Assembly (NCBI GenBank): GCA_030590185.1
Contig: JAUUZB010000031.1
Coordinates: 1 to 12,063, forward strand
Source: Deltaproteobacteria bacterium
GTDB lineage: Bacteria; Myxococcota; XYA12-FULL-58-9; JAUUZB01
Length of the DNA stretch: 12,063 nt
Direction of reading: 5' to 3'
The notes beneath the pieces were generated by a model. The model made no database searches and was not told where the DNA came from. It saw nothing but the letters and a program-made list of their open reading frames with translations. The position numbers and the translations under genes were made by a program. Positions 1 through 6,407 of the stretch are shown here, in pieces; position 1 is the stretch's first letter, and every line of letters starts with the position of its first letter.

Positions 1-717
1 CCGGCGGTGAAAAAATACTCGGCCGAGGTACGGATTACCTATTTTGGGCCACAGGGTCGAGTTAAGGGCAGCGCCATCATCGCGGTGGCGAGACCGAGCA
101 GCCTGCGCTACGTCGTCATCGCTCCCCACGGCGGCGTGCTCGAGGCCTTTGCCACCAACGGCCGGGAGATGCAGCTGCTCTTGCCGAACGAACAGGCGTT
201 CCTCTATGGCCCCGCCACCGCCGAGAACCTCGACAAGCTGATGCGCCTCGCGCCCTTGCATCGCGACGCCGAGGGCTGGGTAGCGATGCTCTTCGGCGAG
301 GTCGATCCACCGGCCGAGAGCACCCTGCGCTACGACGACACCAGCGGGCGCTTCGTGTTGACCTGGGAGGAGGGCGGCTTCAGCCTCACGGTGGAGGTCG
401 AGCCCGCCACCTCGCGGGTGGTGCGCGCCGCCATGGCCAAGGCCGGTCGTTTGGCCTCGGAGGTCGAGATTGCGGCCCGTGACGACAAGGGCATTCCCAG
501 CGCCATCGAGATGCGCGTCCCCGGCGCTGGCGACGACGGTGGTGACGTCGACGTGCGCATCGCCCTGCGCGATCTCGAATACGACTCCGACATCCTCAGC
601 CCGAGCGACTTCGTCCTGCAACCTCCCAGGGGCTTCGACCTGCAGCACCTCGACGCCTTGGTCCCGGTCGGGGTGACATCCGAGGCGCCGCCAGCGACGC
701 CGCCCCCCTCCCCCTAG
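1..717 (+). CDS. LolA/LolB-fold envelope protein (DUF4292-like), 5' end cut by window
   Basis: The frame is open from base 1 and ends at TAG 715-717. A GTG lies at base 7, but no ribosome site or signal peptide is visible, so the true start and probable lipoprotein signal are most likely before the window. The visible ~238 residues begin with alternating beta-strand text (SAEVRITYFGPQGRVKGSA), followed by a strand pattern with LRYVVIAPHGGVLEAFATNG, a LLP-NEQAFLYGPA segment and a helix-like LDKLMRLAPL. This is the order seen in the LolA/LolB/DUF4292 half-barrel of outer-membrane lipoprotein carriers. The last ~20 residues are a Pro/Ala-rich tail (PPATPPPSP). From family knowledge, such proteins bind lipid or lipoprotein acyl chains in the periplasm or at the outer membrane. 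The specific cargo cannot be read here. The bactofilin gene follows after 55 bases, suggesting one transcript. The fold call is moderately sure; the exact family is less so. Confidence 0.6.
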   Translation, partial: PAVKKYSAEVRITYFGPQGRVKGSAIIAVARPSSLRYVVIAPHGGVLEAFATNGREMQLLLPNEQAFLYGPATAENLDKLMRLAPLHRDAEGWVAMLFGEVDPPAESTLRYDDTSGRFVLTWEEGGFSLTVEVEPATSRVVRAAMAKAGRLASEVEIAARDDKGIPSAIEMRVPGAGDDGGDVDVRIALRDLEYDSDILSPSDFVLQPPRGFDLQHLDALVPVGVTSEAPPATPPPSP

Positions 718-733
718 CCACGTTTTTGCCCAA

Positions 734-746
734 CAGCGGGCCGCTG
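734..746. repeat. Short inverted repeat between the LolA-like gene and the bactofilin gene
   Basis: CAGCGG and CCGCTG flank a single G, so RNA would fold as a 5-bp stem with a GGC loop. There is no T-run after it on either strand, so it is not a typical intrinsic terminator. It may be an mRNA processing or stability element between two co-transcribed genes, or chance in GC-rich DNA. Confidence 0.3.
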
Positions 747-772
747 GGGTAGGATCTGGGCAGAGGACGACC

Positions 773-1210
773 GTGGGCGACGCATCAACCAATACCTTCA
801 TTGGCCCCGGCATCACCGTTCGGGGACACCTCCAGGGGGAGGAGGAGATCACCCTCGCCGGTACGTTGGTTGGCCGCATCGACACCAAAGGAGGCGTCAC
901 GGTTGAGGTCGGGGGCACCCTCGAAGCGGAGATCTCGAGCGGAAGCCTGGACGTTTTCGGCACGGTGATCGGGCCTGTTTCGGCCATGGACCGGGTGACG
1001 ATCCACCCCGGCGGCAAGGTGATCGGCGACGTTCACGCCCCCCATGTGGTGCTGGCCGATGGCGGCAAGATCCGCGGCCACGTCGACACCGACGTGCAAC
1101 ACCAAGAGATGATCGACGCGTTGCTCGACCGACTCAACGAAGGCCCCCAGGCATTGACCGTCACCGGCAAGCCCAAGTGGGGTGGCCCCTCCGCCAGCGG
1201 TCATTTCTGA
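773..1210 (+). CDS. Bactofilin (polymer-forming cytoskeletal protein, DUF583)
   Basis: The start is GTG at 773, six bases after a good ribosome site (GAGG at 763-766). The 145-residue product has the bactofilin layout: a short polar N-terminus, a core of short beta-strand/turn repeats rich in Gly and Val at about residues 8-106, and a short variable C-terminal tail. Recognisable repeats include TFIGPGITVRGHL (8-20), ITLAGTLVGRI (26-36), VTVEVGGTLEAEI (42-54), and a run ending GGKIRGHVD. Bactofilins form right-handed beta-helices that polymerise end to end without nucleotide. They act at the inner face of the inner membrane as scaffolds for cell shape, stalks, peptidoglycan enzymes or chromosome organisation. 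No membrane segment is present. The LolA-like gene lies 55 bases upstream. The family is very likely; which process it scaffolds cannot be said. Confidence 0.93.
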   Translation: MGDASTNTFIGPGITVRGHLQGEEEITLAGTLVGRIDTKGGVTVEVGGTLEAEISSGSLDVFGTVIGPVSAMDRVTIHPGGKVIGDVHAPHVVLADGGKIRGHVDTDVQHQEMIDALLDRLNEGPQALTVTGKPKWGGPSASGHF

Positions 1211-1225
1211 CCGGCGCAGGGCGCC
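1198..1225. terminator. Possible bidirectional terminator between bactofilin and radA
   Basis: Two adjacent hairpins sit where the convergent genes meet. CGGTCA-TTTC-TGACCG (1198-1213) is a perfect 6-bp stem spanning the bactofilin stop codon. GGCGC-AGG-GCGCC (1213-1225) follows, and shares one base with the first. Neither is followed by a T-run on either strand, so efficient intrinsic termination is doubtful. Position between convergent genes is the main support. Confidence 0.3.
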
Positions 1226-1248
1226 AGGCGCCACGCTTGGCCCAGCGC

Positions 1249-2616
1249 TCAGGGCCGCAGCCCGACCGCTTCGAGCGCCTCGGTGATGGTCCCGACCCCG
1301 TCGAGGGGCAGGGCCGGCGGCTCACCCTGCCAGCGCTCGAGGTCGACCCGGGGCACCACGCAGCGGGAGAAACCGAGGGCAGCTGCTTCGGCCACCCGGG
1401 CCGACAGACTGGAGACACCCCGGACCTCACCGGCGAGACCCACCTCACCGACCACCACGGTCTCGGGCGCCACCGCTTGGTCCGCCACCGAAGAGGCCAA
1501 GGCTAGCACCACGCCGAGGTCAGCCGCCGGCTCGGTGATCCGCACGCCGCCAGCGACGTTGACGTAGACGTCCAGCCCACCCAGTTCATAGCCGGCTCGC
1601 GCCGAGAGCACGGCACAGAGCATGGCGACCCGCTGGTTGTCGATGCCGATGGTGGTGCGGCGAGGGGTGCCGTAGGGCGAGCTGGTGGCCAGGGCCTGAA
1701 CCTCCAGCAACACCGGACGCGAGCCCTCCACCGAGGTCACCACCGTGGCGCCGGGACCGACGGCCCGTTGCGACAGAAAAAGCTCCGACGGGTTGGCGAC
1801 TGCCTTGAGGCCGTCGCTGTGCATCTCGAAGACCCCGATCTCCTGGGCGCTGCCAAAGCGGTTCTTGTGAGCCCGCAGGATCCGGTAGGGCCCGGTGCGC
1901 TCGCCCTCGAAGTAGAGCACCGTGTCGACCATGTGCTCCATCAACTTCGGCCCAGCGATGGCGCCATCCTTGGTGACGTGCCCCGCCACGAAGGTGGTCA
2001 TCCCCTCACGCTTGGCCATCTCCATCAGCTGGTGGGTGACGGCGCGGACCTGGGAGACCGAACCGACCGGGCTCTCCACGTCGCTGGCTGCGATCGTTTG
2101 AATGGAATCGATCACCGCCACCACCGGTTTGAGCTCCCGTCGGGCGTCCTCCACCGCATCGAGGTGGGTCTCGGTCAGGAGGAAAAGCTGGTCGCTCTCG
2201 ATGCCGAGCCGAGCGGCGCGCAGCTTGACCTGAGCCGCCGATTCCTCGGCGCTGACGTAGAGTACCGGCGAGCCCTGGGCGGCGATCGCCCCGAGTGCCT
2301 GTAACAACAAGGTGCTCTTGCCGATCCCGGGATCGCCGCCAACCAGCACCAGGGAGCCCTCGACCAGTCCGCCGCCGAGCACTCGGTCGAGCTCGGCGAT
2401 GCCGGTGGTGCGGCGGGACTCGCCGCCGGAGCTCACCTCGGACAGGGGGGCGGCCTTGGCCGCCTTGCGACGGCGGGCGCTGGTCGGCGAAGCGGGGCGG
2501 ACGATCTCCTCCACCAGGCTGCTCCAGGCGTCGCAGGAGGGACAACGCCCCAGCCACTTGGGCTCCTGGTGGCCGCAGCCCTGGCAGACGTAGATACGGC
2601 GTTGCTTGGTTGCCAT
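1249..2616 (-). CDS. radA: DNA repair protein RadA/Sms
   Basis: This 455-residue protein has the full RadA order and usual length. It has an N-terminal C4 zinc finger (C11, C14, C25, C28; the second pair in GRCPSC), a RecA-like ATPase with Walker A GGDPGIGKST (93-102) and Walker B VVAVIDS (165-171), the RadA signature KNRFG (251-255), and a Lon-protease-like C-terminal domain (about 275-455, including GGVRITEPAADLGVV) that is structural in this family. RadA is a cytosolic DnaB-type helicase-like motor that drives branch migration of recombination intermediates with RecA. The ATG at 2616 fits the family N-terminus (MATKQRRIYVCQGCG). The ribosome site is weak (TAGG only 2 bases before the ATG). 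The 714-residue gene ends 20 bases upstream, so translational coupling and a shared transcript are likely. Confidence 0.97.
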   Translation of the reverse strand: MATKQRRIYVCQGCGHQEPKWLGRCPSCDAWSSLVEEIVRPASPTSARRRKAAKAAPLSEVSSGGESRRTTGIAELDRVLGGGLVEGSLVLVGGDPGIGKSTLLLQALGAIAAQGSPVLYVSAEESAAQVKLRAARLGIESDQLFLLTETHLDAVEDARRELKPVVAVIDSIQTIAASDVESPVGSVSQVRAVTHQLMEMAKREGMTTFVAGHVTKDGAIAGPKLMEHMVDTVLYFEGERTGPYRILRAHKNRFGSAQEIGVFEMHSDGLKAVANPSELFLSQRAVGPGATVVTSVEGSRPVLLEVQALATSSPYGTPRRTTIGIDNQRVAMLCAVLSARAGYELGGLDVYVNVAGGVRITEPAADLGVVLALASSVADQAVAPETVVVGEVGLAGEVRGVSSLSARVAEAAALGFSRCVVPRVDLERWQGEPPALPLDGVGTITEALEAVGLRP

Positions 2617-2636
2617 GGCCTAGAGAAGGGGGCGCC

Positions 2637-4781
2637 TCACGTGCCGCGTCGCCGCCGCCCAGCGCCGCCCACCTGCTCGCCCCGGTCCAGGGTCTGCTTG
2701 ACCTCGACAGCTTCGTCAGTCCGTTCCGTCACCACTTCCTTGACGTGGGCGCGATCCCGCTCAATCACCTTGTCGGTCGACCGGGCCTCGCGGCGCGCCG
2801 CGATCACTTCCTCATTGCTCGGCTGACTGCGGGCGGCATCCTCCTGCTGGGCTTTGGCCTTCTTGGCCACCCGGGCGATGTCCGCATCCAACTCGTCGGA
2901 TATCTCCGAGTCCTCGCCGTCCAGCATGGAGAAATACTCGATGTCGTCGGCCACGCCCGGGTCCTCCCAGCCCTCGAGCAGGATCTCCTTGTCCGACATC
3001 TTGTAGTCTTCGATGTCGACCGGCGGCGGCATGTAGCCCCCGTAGAGGAAGAGATCGAGCAGGTCATCGCCGAACAGATCCTCCATCCCCGGCGGCGGCG
3101 CGTCCGGGCCGAGCATCGCCTTACTGCCGTCCCCGGCGCCGGGAACCGCACCGAGCACCACTAGCTGATTCCAGATCACCAGCTGGCGAGCCAGCGCCTT
3201 CTGCTGCGGGGTGGCGGTGGCTTCAATGCGGTTGAAGATGGTCTCGAGGGTGTCCCCCTCCAGGACCTCGAACTCGATCCCAACGCGGCGGGCAGCCTCG
3301 AGCGAGACACGGTTGGCGTATTCCTGGGCCGACTCCTCCGGCTGCGGATCGGGGACGATCCAACGGCCGGCGTCGTCCACCATCCCGAGCTCCAGCATGG
3401 CGGAGGCGAACTGCTGTTGCTTTTGCTCGTCGGCGTCACCGTTGGCGTTGATCAACCCGGCGGCGCGCATCATGAAAGCGCCCGGGTTGTCGAGCACGCG
3501 GCGGTATTCCTCAGGCGGCATGTCGGGCGCCACGCGGTCGAGGTACTCCTCGAAGCTCTCGTACTCGCGGCGGATCGGCAGCTCGTCCCCGACGGGCGGA
3601 TCCTCGGTGTAGAATTCGAAGAGCCAGTTCCAGGAAAACATGCCCCAGGTGTTGAAGCCGAGCGGCGCGTCCAAGACGCGCTCGAAACGAGCCATGAGCA
3701 CGTCGGCGTCGGTCTGCTCGATCGTCGCGGCGAGATCACCGCGCGCGGTGGCCGGGATGATCTGGCGATCCTCGTTGAAGGCCAGATCGGTGACCGCATC
3801 GCGCCCCGTGCGCTGGACGCTCCGCCACAGCGCCGCGTTGTCGCCCAACACCTTCTGCCGGCGTCGCGGATGGCTCAAGCGGAGCATGGCGTGGCGGATC
3901 TGGCGCGGGCCCGGCATCCAGATCACGCCGGCGTCGCGCAGGTCGGTGGTGTTGAGATCGTTGAGCCGGGCGACCACCAGCATCATCTCCTGGAGCTTGG
4001 CGTCGGCCTGCGCAGGGTTCAAGCCGCGCAGCTCGTCGCCGTACGCGTGCAGCACCACACCGCGCAGGCTGTCGTTCCAACGCGCCTCGTAGGTATGGCC
4101 GGCGGTCGGGAGGTTGCGAGGGGTGGGCTGGTCGCCGCCAAAAAGGGCCACCGAGGCCCGTACGGTCGGCGGACCGCTTTGCAGACCACGCTTCATGCCG
4201 GTGAGAACACGGTTGACGTCGCGCAGGTCCGGCACCGCCACCATCGCGGGCGGGGCCTCGAGGTTGGAGCGGCCGTTGATCTGGGCGAGGGCCTCACCGA
4301 GCAACGCGAGGGTCTCGTCGGAGACGCCCTCGGCGAGCTCCGCTCCGTAGACCTGGCGGGCGAGGTCAACCCAGCCTTGGCCGGGGGCCGGCGCAAAGTG
4401 CTCGGCGTTGGCGATGATCGGCCGCGAGGCGATCGGGTTGTCGCGGTTGGCCGCCATGAAGGTTTCGGTGTCGATCGACTTGGCCACGAAGCGGGAAACG
4501 GCAAGAGGAGGTTGCGTACCGAGGGGCCCGGTGGGCCCGGTGGGCCGGCCCGAGCCGCGGGCGCCGGTGACCGGATCCGTATTGCTCCGGGTCTCGGTGG
4601 TGACCGGGCCCGAGGCGGTGCTCGAAAAACCGTCGGTGTCCGTCTGCTGCACGGTCGCGGGTTCAGGCGTGGGCGTGGTCTGAGCTGGACTCTGGGCCCC
4701 GGTGGTCGTTGGGGCGGGATCGATGTCCGGTGCCGGAGTCGGAGTCGTGATCGCGGGCACGTCGACGTTCTTTACGCTCAT
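2637..4781 (-). CDS. Unrecognised 714-residue protein with three LysM-like modules and P/T-rich leader
   Basis: I do not recognise this as a named family. ATG 4779-4781 is preceded by AGGG 8 bases upstream. Residues 1-95 are low-complexity Pro/Thr/Ser/Gly (TPTPAP, TTPTPEP, GRPTGPTGP) and look disordered. There is no signal peptide or membrane segment. Three stretches resemble LysM: about 134-185 (GWVDLARQVYG, then LAQING), 228-290 (SLRGVVLHAYG, then VARLNDLN) and 503-555 (FEVLEGDTLETIFNRI, then LVIWNQL). The third has the clearest LysM opening (x-V-x-x-G-D-T-L-x-x-I), and the first two share a helix ending in YG followed by a second helix ending in an N motif. Residues 380-430 are rich in Trp, Phe and acidic residues. 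Residues 560-635 are strongly acidic; 636-714 are charged and helix-prone, ending GRRRRGT. LysM modules usually bind peptidoglycan or chitin glycans, but the missing export signal makes location uncertain. The gene lies 20 bases before radA. Being a real gene is near certain; function is unknown. Confidence 0.8.
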   Translation of the reverse strand: MSVKNVDVPAITTPTPAPDIDPAPTTTGAQSPAQTTPTPEPATVQQTDTDGFSSTASGPVTTETRSNTDPVTGARGSGRPTGPTGPLGTQPPLAVSRFVAKSIDTETFMAANRDNPIASRPIIANAEHFAPAPGQGWVDLARQVYGAELAEGVSDETLALLGEALAQINGRSNLEAPPAMVAVPDLRDVNRVLTGMKRGLQSGPPTVRASVALFGGDQPTPRNLPTAGHTYEARWNDSLRGVVLHAYGDELRGLNPAQADAKLQEMMLVVARLNDLNTTDLRDAGVIWMPGPRQIRHAMLRLSHPRRRQKVLGDNAALWRSVQRTGRDAVTDLAFNEDRQIIPATARGDLAATIEQTDADVLMARFERVLDAPLGFNTWGMFSWNWLFEFYTEDPPVGDELPIRREYESFEEYLDRVAPDMPPEEYRRVLDNPGAFMMRAAGLINANGDADEQKQQQFASAMLELGMVDDAGRWIVPDPQPEESAQEYANRVSLEAARRVGIEFEVLEGDTLETIFNRIEATATPQQKALARQLVIWNQLVVLGAVPGAGDGSKAMLGPDAPPPGMEDLFGDDLLDLFLYGGYMPPPVDIEDYKMSDKEILLEGWEDPGVADDIEYFSMLDGEDSEISDELDADIARVAKKAKAQQEDAARSQPSNEEVIAARREARSTDKVIERDRAHVKEVVTERTDEAVEVKQTLDRGEQVGGAGRRRRGT

Positions 4782-4811
4782 TGGCTAGACCCTATCTTCG
4801 CTGGTCATCTA

Positions 4812-4828
4812 TTGACGCATAGCGTCAA
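4812..4828. promoter_or_regulatory. Perfect inverted repeat, candidate operator
   Basis: TTGACGC-ATA-GCGTCAA is a 7-bp-arm perfect inverted repeat, 31 bases upstream of the start of the 714-residue gene and within the divergent intergenic region. The size and symmetry suit a dimeric helix-turn-helix repressor. Its outer half also contains TTGACG, which resembles a -35 box on both strands, but I see no convincing -10 box at the right spacing. No regulator gene lies next to it. Confidence 0.45.
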
Positions 4829-4840
4829 CGAGAGGACGCA

Positions 4841-4854
4841 GTTAACTCATTAAC
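4841..4854. promoter_or_regulatory. Second inverted repeat in the divergent control region
   Basis: GTTAA-CTCA-TTAAC has perfect 5-bp arms in an AT-rich patch that stands out from its surroundings. It begins 12 bases after the end of the larger palindrome (4812-4828). The heptamer AACGAGA follows each of the two repeats (4827-4833 and 4852-4858), 25 bases apart start to start. This suggests a repeated binding unit, though short matches can arise by chance. Confidence 0.35.
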
Positions 4855-4908
4855 GAGATTATCGGGTGTCGCGCCCCACCGGTTGCTAAAAAAGCGATCA
4901 TTTTCACA

Positions 4909-4922
4909 CCCTTGGCCAAGGG
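4909..4922. promoter_or_regulatory. 14-base perfect palindrome upstream of the SUMF1-like gene
   Basis: CCCTTGGCCAAGGG is a complete palindrome with no spacer, 54 bases before the ATG of the TolB/SUMF1 gene. Such sites can be operators. It has no loop, so RNA hairpin formation would be poor, which favours a DNA-level role if any. No partner regulator is visible. Confidence 0.35.
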
Positions 4923-4976
4923 ATTGGTCCCTCGCCAGGCCTGTGCGAAATTGAAGGCTCTCGGCGGAGGTGAAGG

Positions 4977-6224
4977 ATGGGCAGACCCGGATCGGTCGTA
5001 GGGGCGATCGCGCTAGCGACTGCGCTGCTGGTAACCTCGAACGGCGCGGCCGCAGGCACGGACGCGGTGCTCGTGCTTCCGCTGCAATTGAGCGGCGTCC
5101 CCGGCGATCAACTGGTCGCCCTCGACAACCTGGTCGCCGTCACCGTGGCGGAGCTGAGTCCCTTCCGGGTCGAGATCCGGGCCGATCTCGAGGCACGGCT
5201 CCCGGCCGAACGCCTCGCCGACGCCCTGGCCTGCGCGGCGCTCCCCTGCGCCGCCGACCTCCGACGGGCCCTCGGTACGCGGTATGTGCTGGCCGGTTCG
5301 GTGCGCGAGCTCGGCAGCCACGTCCTCTTCACGCTGAGCCTGATCGACACAAAGGCGGGGCAGATCCGCCAGGGCAAGGCGGTGGCAAAAAACGATCCGG
5401 ATCTCTTCGCCGAAGCCTTGCGTGGCGCGGTGCGGGACGTCCTGGCTCCACCGCCCGCCGTATCCCCCACCCCTGAAGACGGAGGCGAAGCCCCCGTGGT
5501 CCCACCGGGAATGGTGCAGGTTCCGTCCGGAGCGTTCCTGATGGGCTGCAACCCGAGCCTCGACGACGCCTGCGCGAGTGGGACGAAGCCGGGCCACCGC
5601 GTTTTTCTAAGCGCCTTCTTCATCGACCGAACCGAAGTAACCGTGGGCGACTACCGCGCCTGCGTCACCGCGGGGCGCTGCACGCCGCCGGACTCGGAGC
5701 GGTCGTGCAACTGGATCGAGCGCGGGCGAGAGAGCCATCCGATCACCTGCGTCACCTGGCGCCAGGCCCAGGACTTCTGCGCTCGAGCTGGCAAACGCCT
5801 GCCGAGCGAAGCGGAGTGGGAAAAGGCGGCGCGCGGCGCGGACGGCCGCACCTATCCCTGGGGTGAAGATAAACCGACCTGTGAGCGGGCCGTGTGGGGT
5901 GACGGCGCCCATGCCAACGACGGTTGCGGTCGCGAATCGACCTGGCCGGTCGGTTCCAAACAGGCGGGGGCGAGCCCCTACGGTGTGTTGAACATGGCCG
6001 GCAACGTGGTCGAGTGGGTCGCCGACTGGTACGCCCCCGACTACGGCGACCGCTCCCCAGGACGCAATCCCCCTGGTCCCTCCTCCGGCACGAAGCGCGT
6101 GACCAAGGGCGGCAACTGGGTGGTAGACAGCGCCAGCATGTTGCGCATCGCCGGGCGCGATCCGGACGAGCCAGGCTACCAACACGCCGGCAAGGGATTC
6201 CGTTGCGCGCGCGCTGCGCCGTGA
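4977..6224 (+). CDS. Secreted TolB/CsgG-like plus SUMF1 (FGE-sulfatase fold) protein
   Basis: ATG 4977 follows GGAGG (4966-4970) by six bases. Residues 1-26 form a signal peptide (hydrophobic VVGAIALATALLV, then AAA-G), so the product is periplasmic or surface-exposed. Residues ~28-157 (AVLVLPLQLSG, then RYVLAGSVRELG and FTLSLIDTKAG) look like the TolB-N/CsgG-like alpha/beta domain. A Pro-rich linker (158-176) leads to a SUMF1 domain at ~177-412, with FLMGC (187-191), DRTEVT (217-222), RLPSEAEWEKAARG (274-287), YPWG (293-296), GNVVEWVADWY (342-352), KGGNW (377-381) and GFRCAR (407-412). The catalytic cysteine pair of true formylglycine-generating enzymes, normally just after GGSW, is absent: GGNW is followed by VVDSASMLRIAGR. 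It is therefore probably a non-catalytic, binding version of the fold. Numerous other cysteines (e.g. 191, 199, 230, 235, 244, 258, 268, 302, 317, 410) could form disulfides. The ligand is unknown. Confidence 0.9.
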   Translation: MGRPGSVVGAIALATALLVTSNGAAAGTDAVLVLPLQLSGVPGDQLVALDNLVAVTVAELSPFRVEIRADLEARLPAERLADALACAALPCAADLRRALGTRYVLAGSVRELGSHVLFTLSLIDTKAGQIRQGKAVAKNDPDLFAEALRGAVRDVLAPPPAVSPTPEDGGEAPVVPPGMVQVPSGAFLMGCNPSLDDACASGTKPGHRVFLSAFFIDRTEVTVGDYRACVTAGRCTPPDSERSCNWIERGRESHPITCVTWRQAQDFCARAGKRLPSEAEWEKAARGADGRTYPWGEDKPTCERAVWGDGAHANDGCGRESTWPVGSKQAGASPYGVLNMAGNVVEWVADWYAPDYGDRSPGRNPPGPSSGTKRVTKGGNWVVDSASMLRIAGRDPDEPGYQHAGKGFRCARAAP

Positions 6225-6246
6225 GGGCCGGTGGGAAGGGCGGCGA

Positions 6247-6270
6247 GCCTAGGACCTCGACCCACTAGGC
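6247..6270 (+). terminator. Inverted repeat after the SUMF1-like gene, weak terminator candidate
   Basis: GCCTAG and CTAGGC are perfect 6-bp arms around a 12-base loop, starting 22 bases after the stop codon. The following CCTTT is a poor T-run. It could end transcription of the SUMF1-like gene before the cupin gene, but support is only positional. The rest of the 183-base gap to the cupin gene shows no clear promoter. Confidence 0.28.
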
Positions 6271-6407
6271 GACACCGACCTTTGCCCAGGGTGACCAAAT
6301 CGCTAGAACTCAAATAGTGCTCGAGCTCAGCCAAATACCAACCGTGCCCAGCAGCTCACCTGTACCGAGATGCTATTGACGGACTGAATGAACAGCCGGA
6401 GTGACCC

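Noticed and set aside
1768..2304. Plus-strand frame of 178 codons opposite radA
   Set aside because: It is fully within the strongly supported radA gene on the other strand and shows no domain.
3417..4853. Long plus-strand open frame (478 codons) opposite the 714-residue gene
   Set aside because: It is antisense to a gene with a clear domain pattern, its translation is rich in Arg/Gly/His with no recognisable fold, and such frames are common in GC-rich DNA.
4977..6224. Active formylglycine-generating enzyme
   Set aside because: The cysteine pair after the GG-x-W motif is absent and no sulfatase gene is nearby.
6376..6381. TTGACG as a -35 box for the cupin gene
   Set aside because: It is only 26 bases from the start codon, so the -10 box would fall on the ribosome site.
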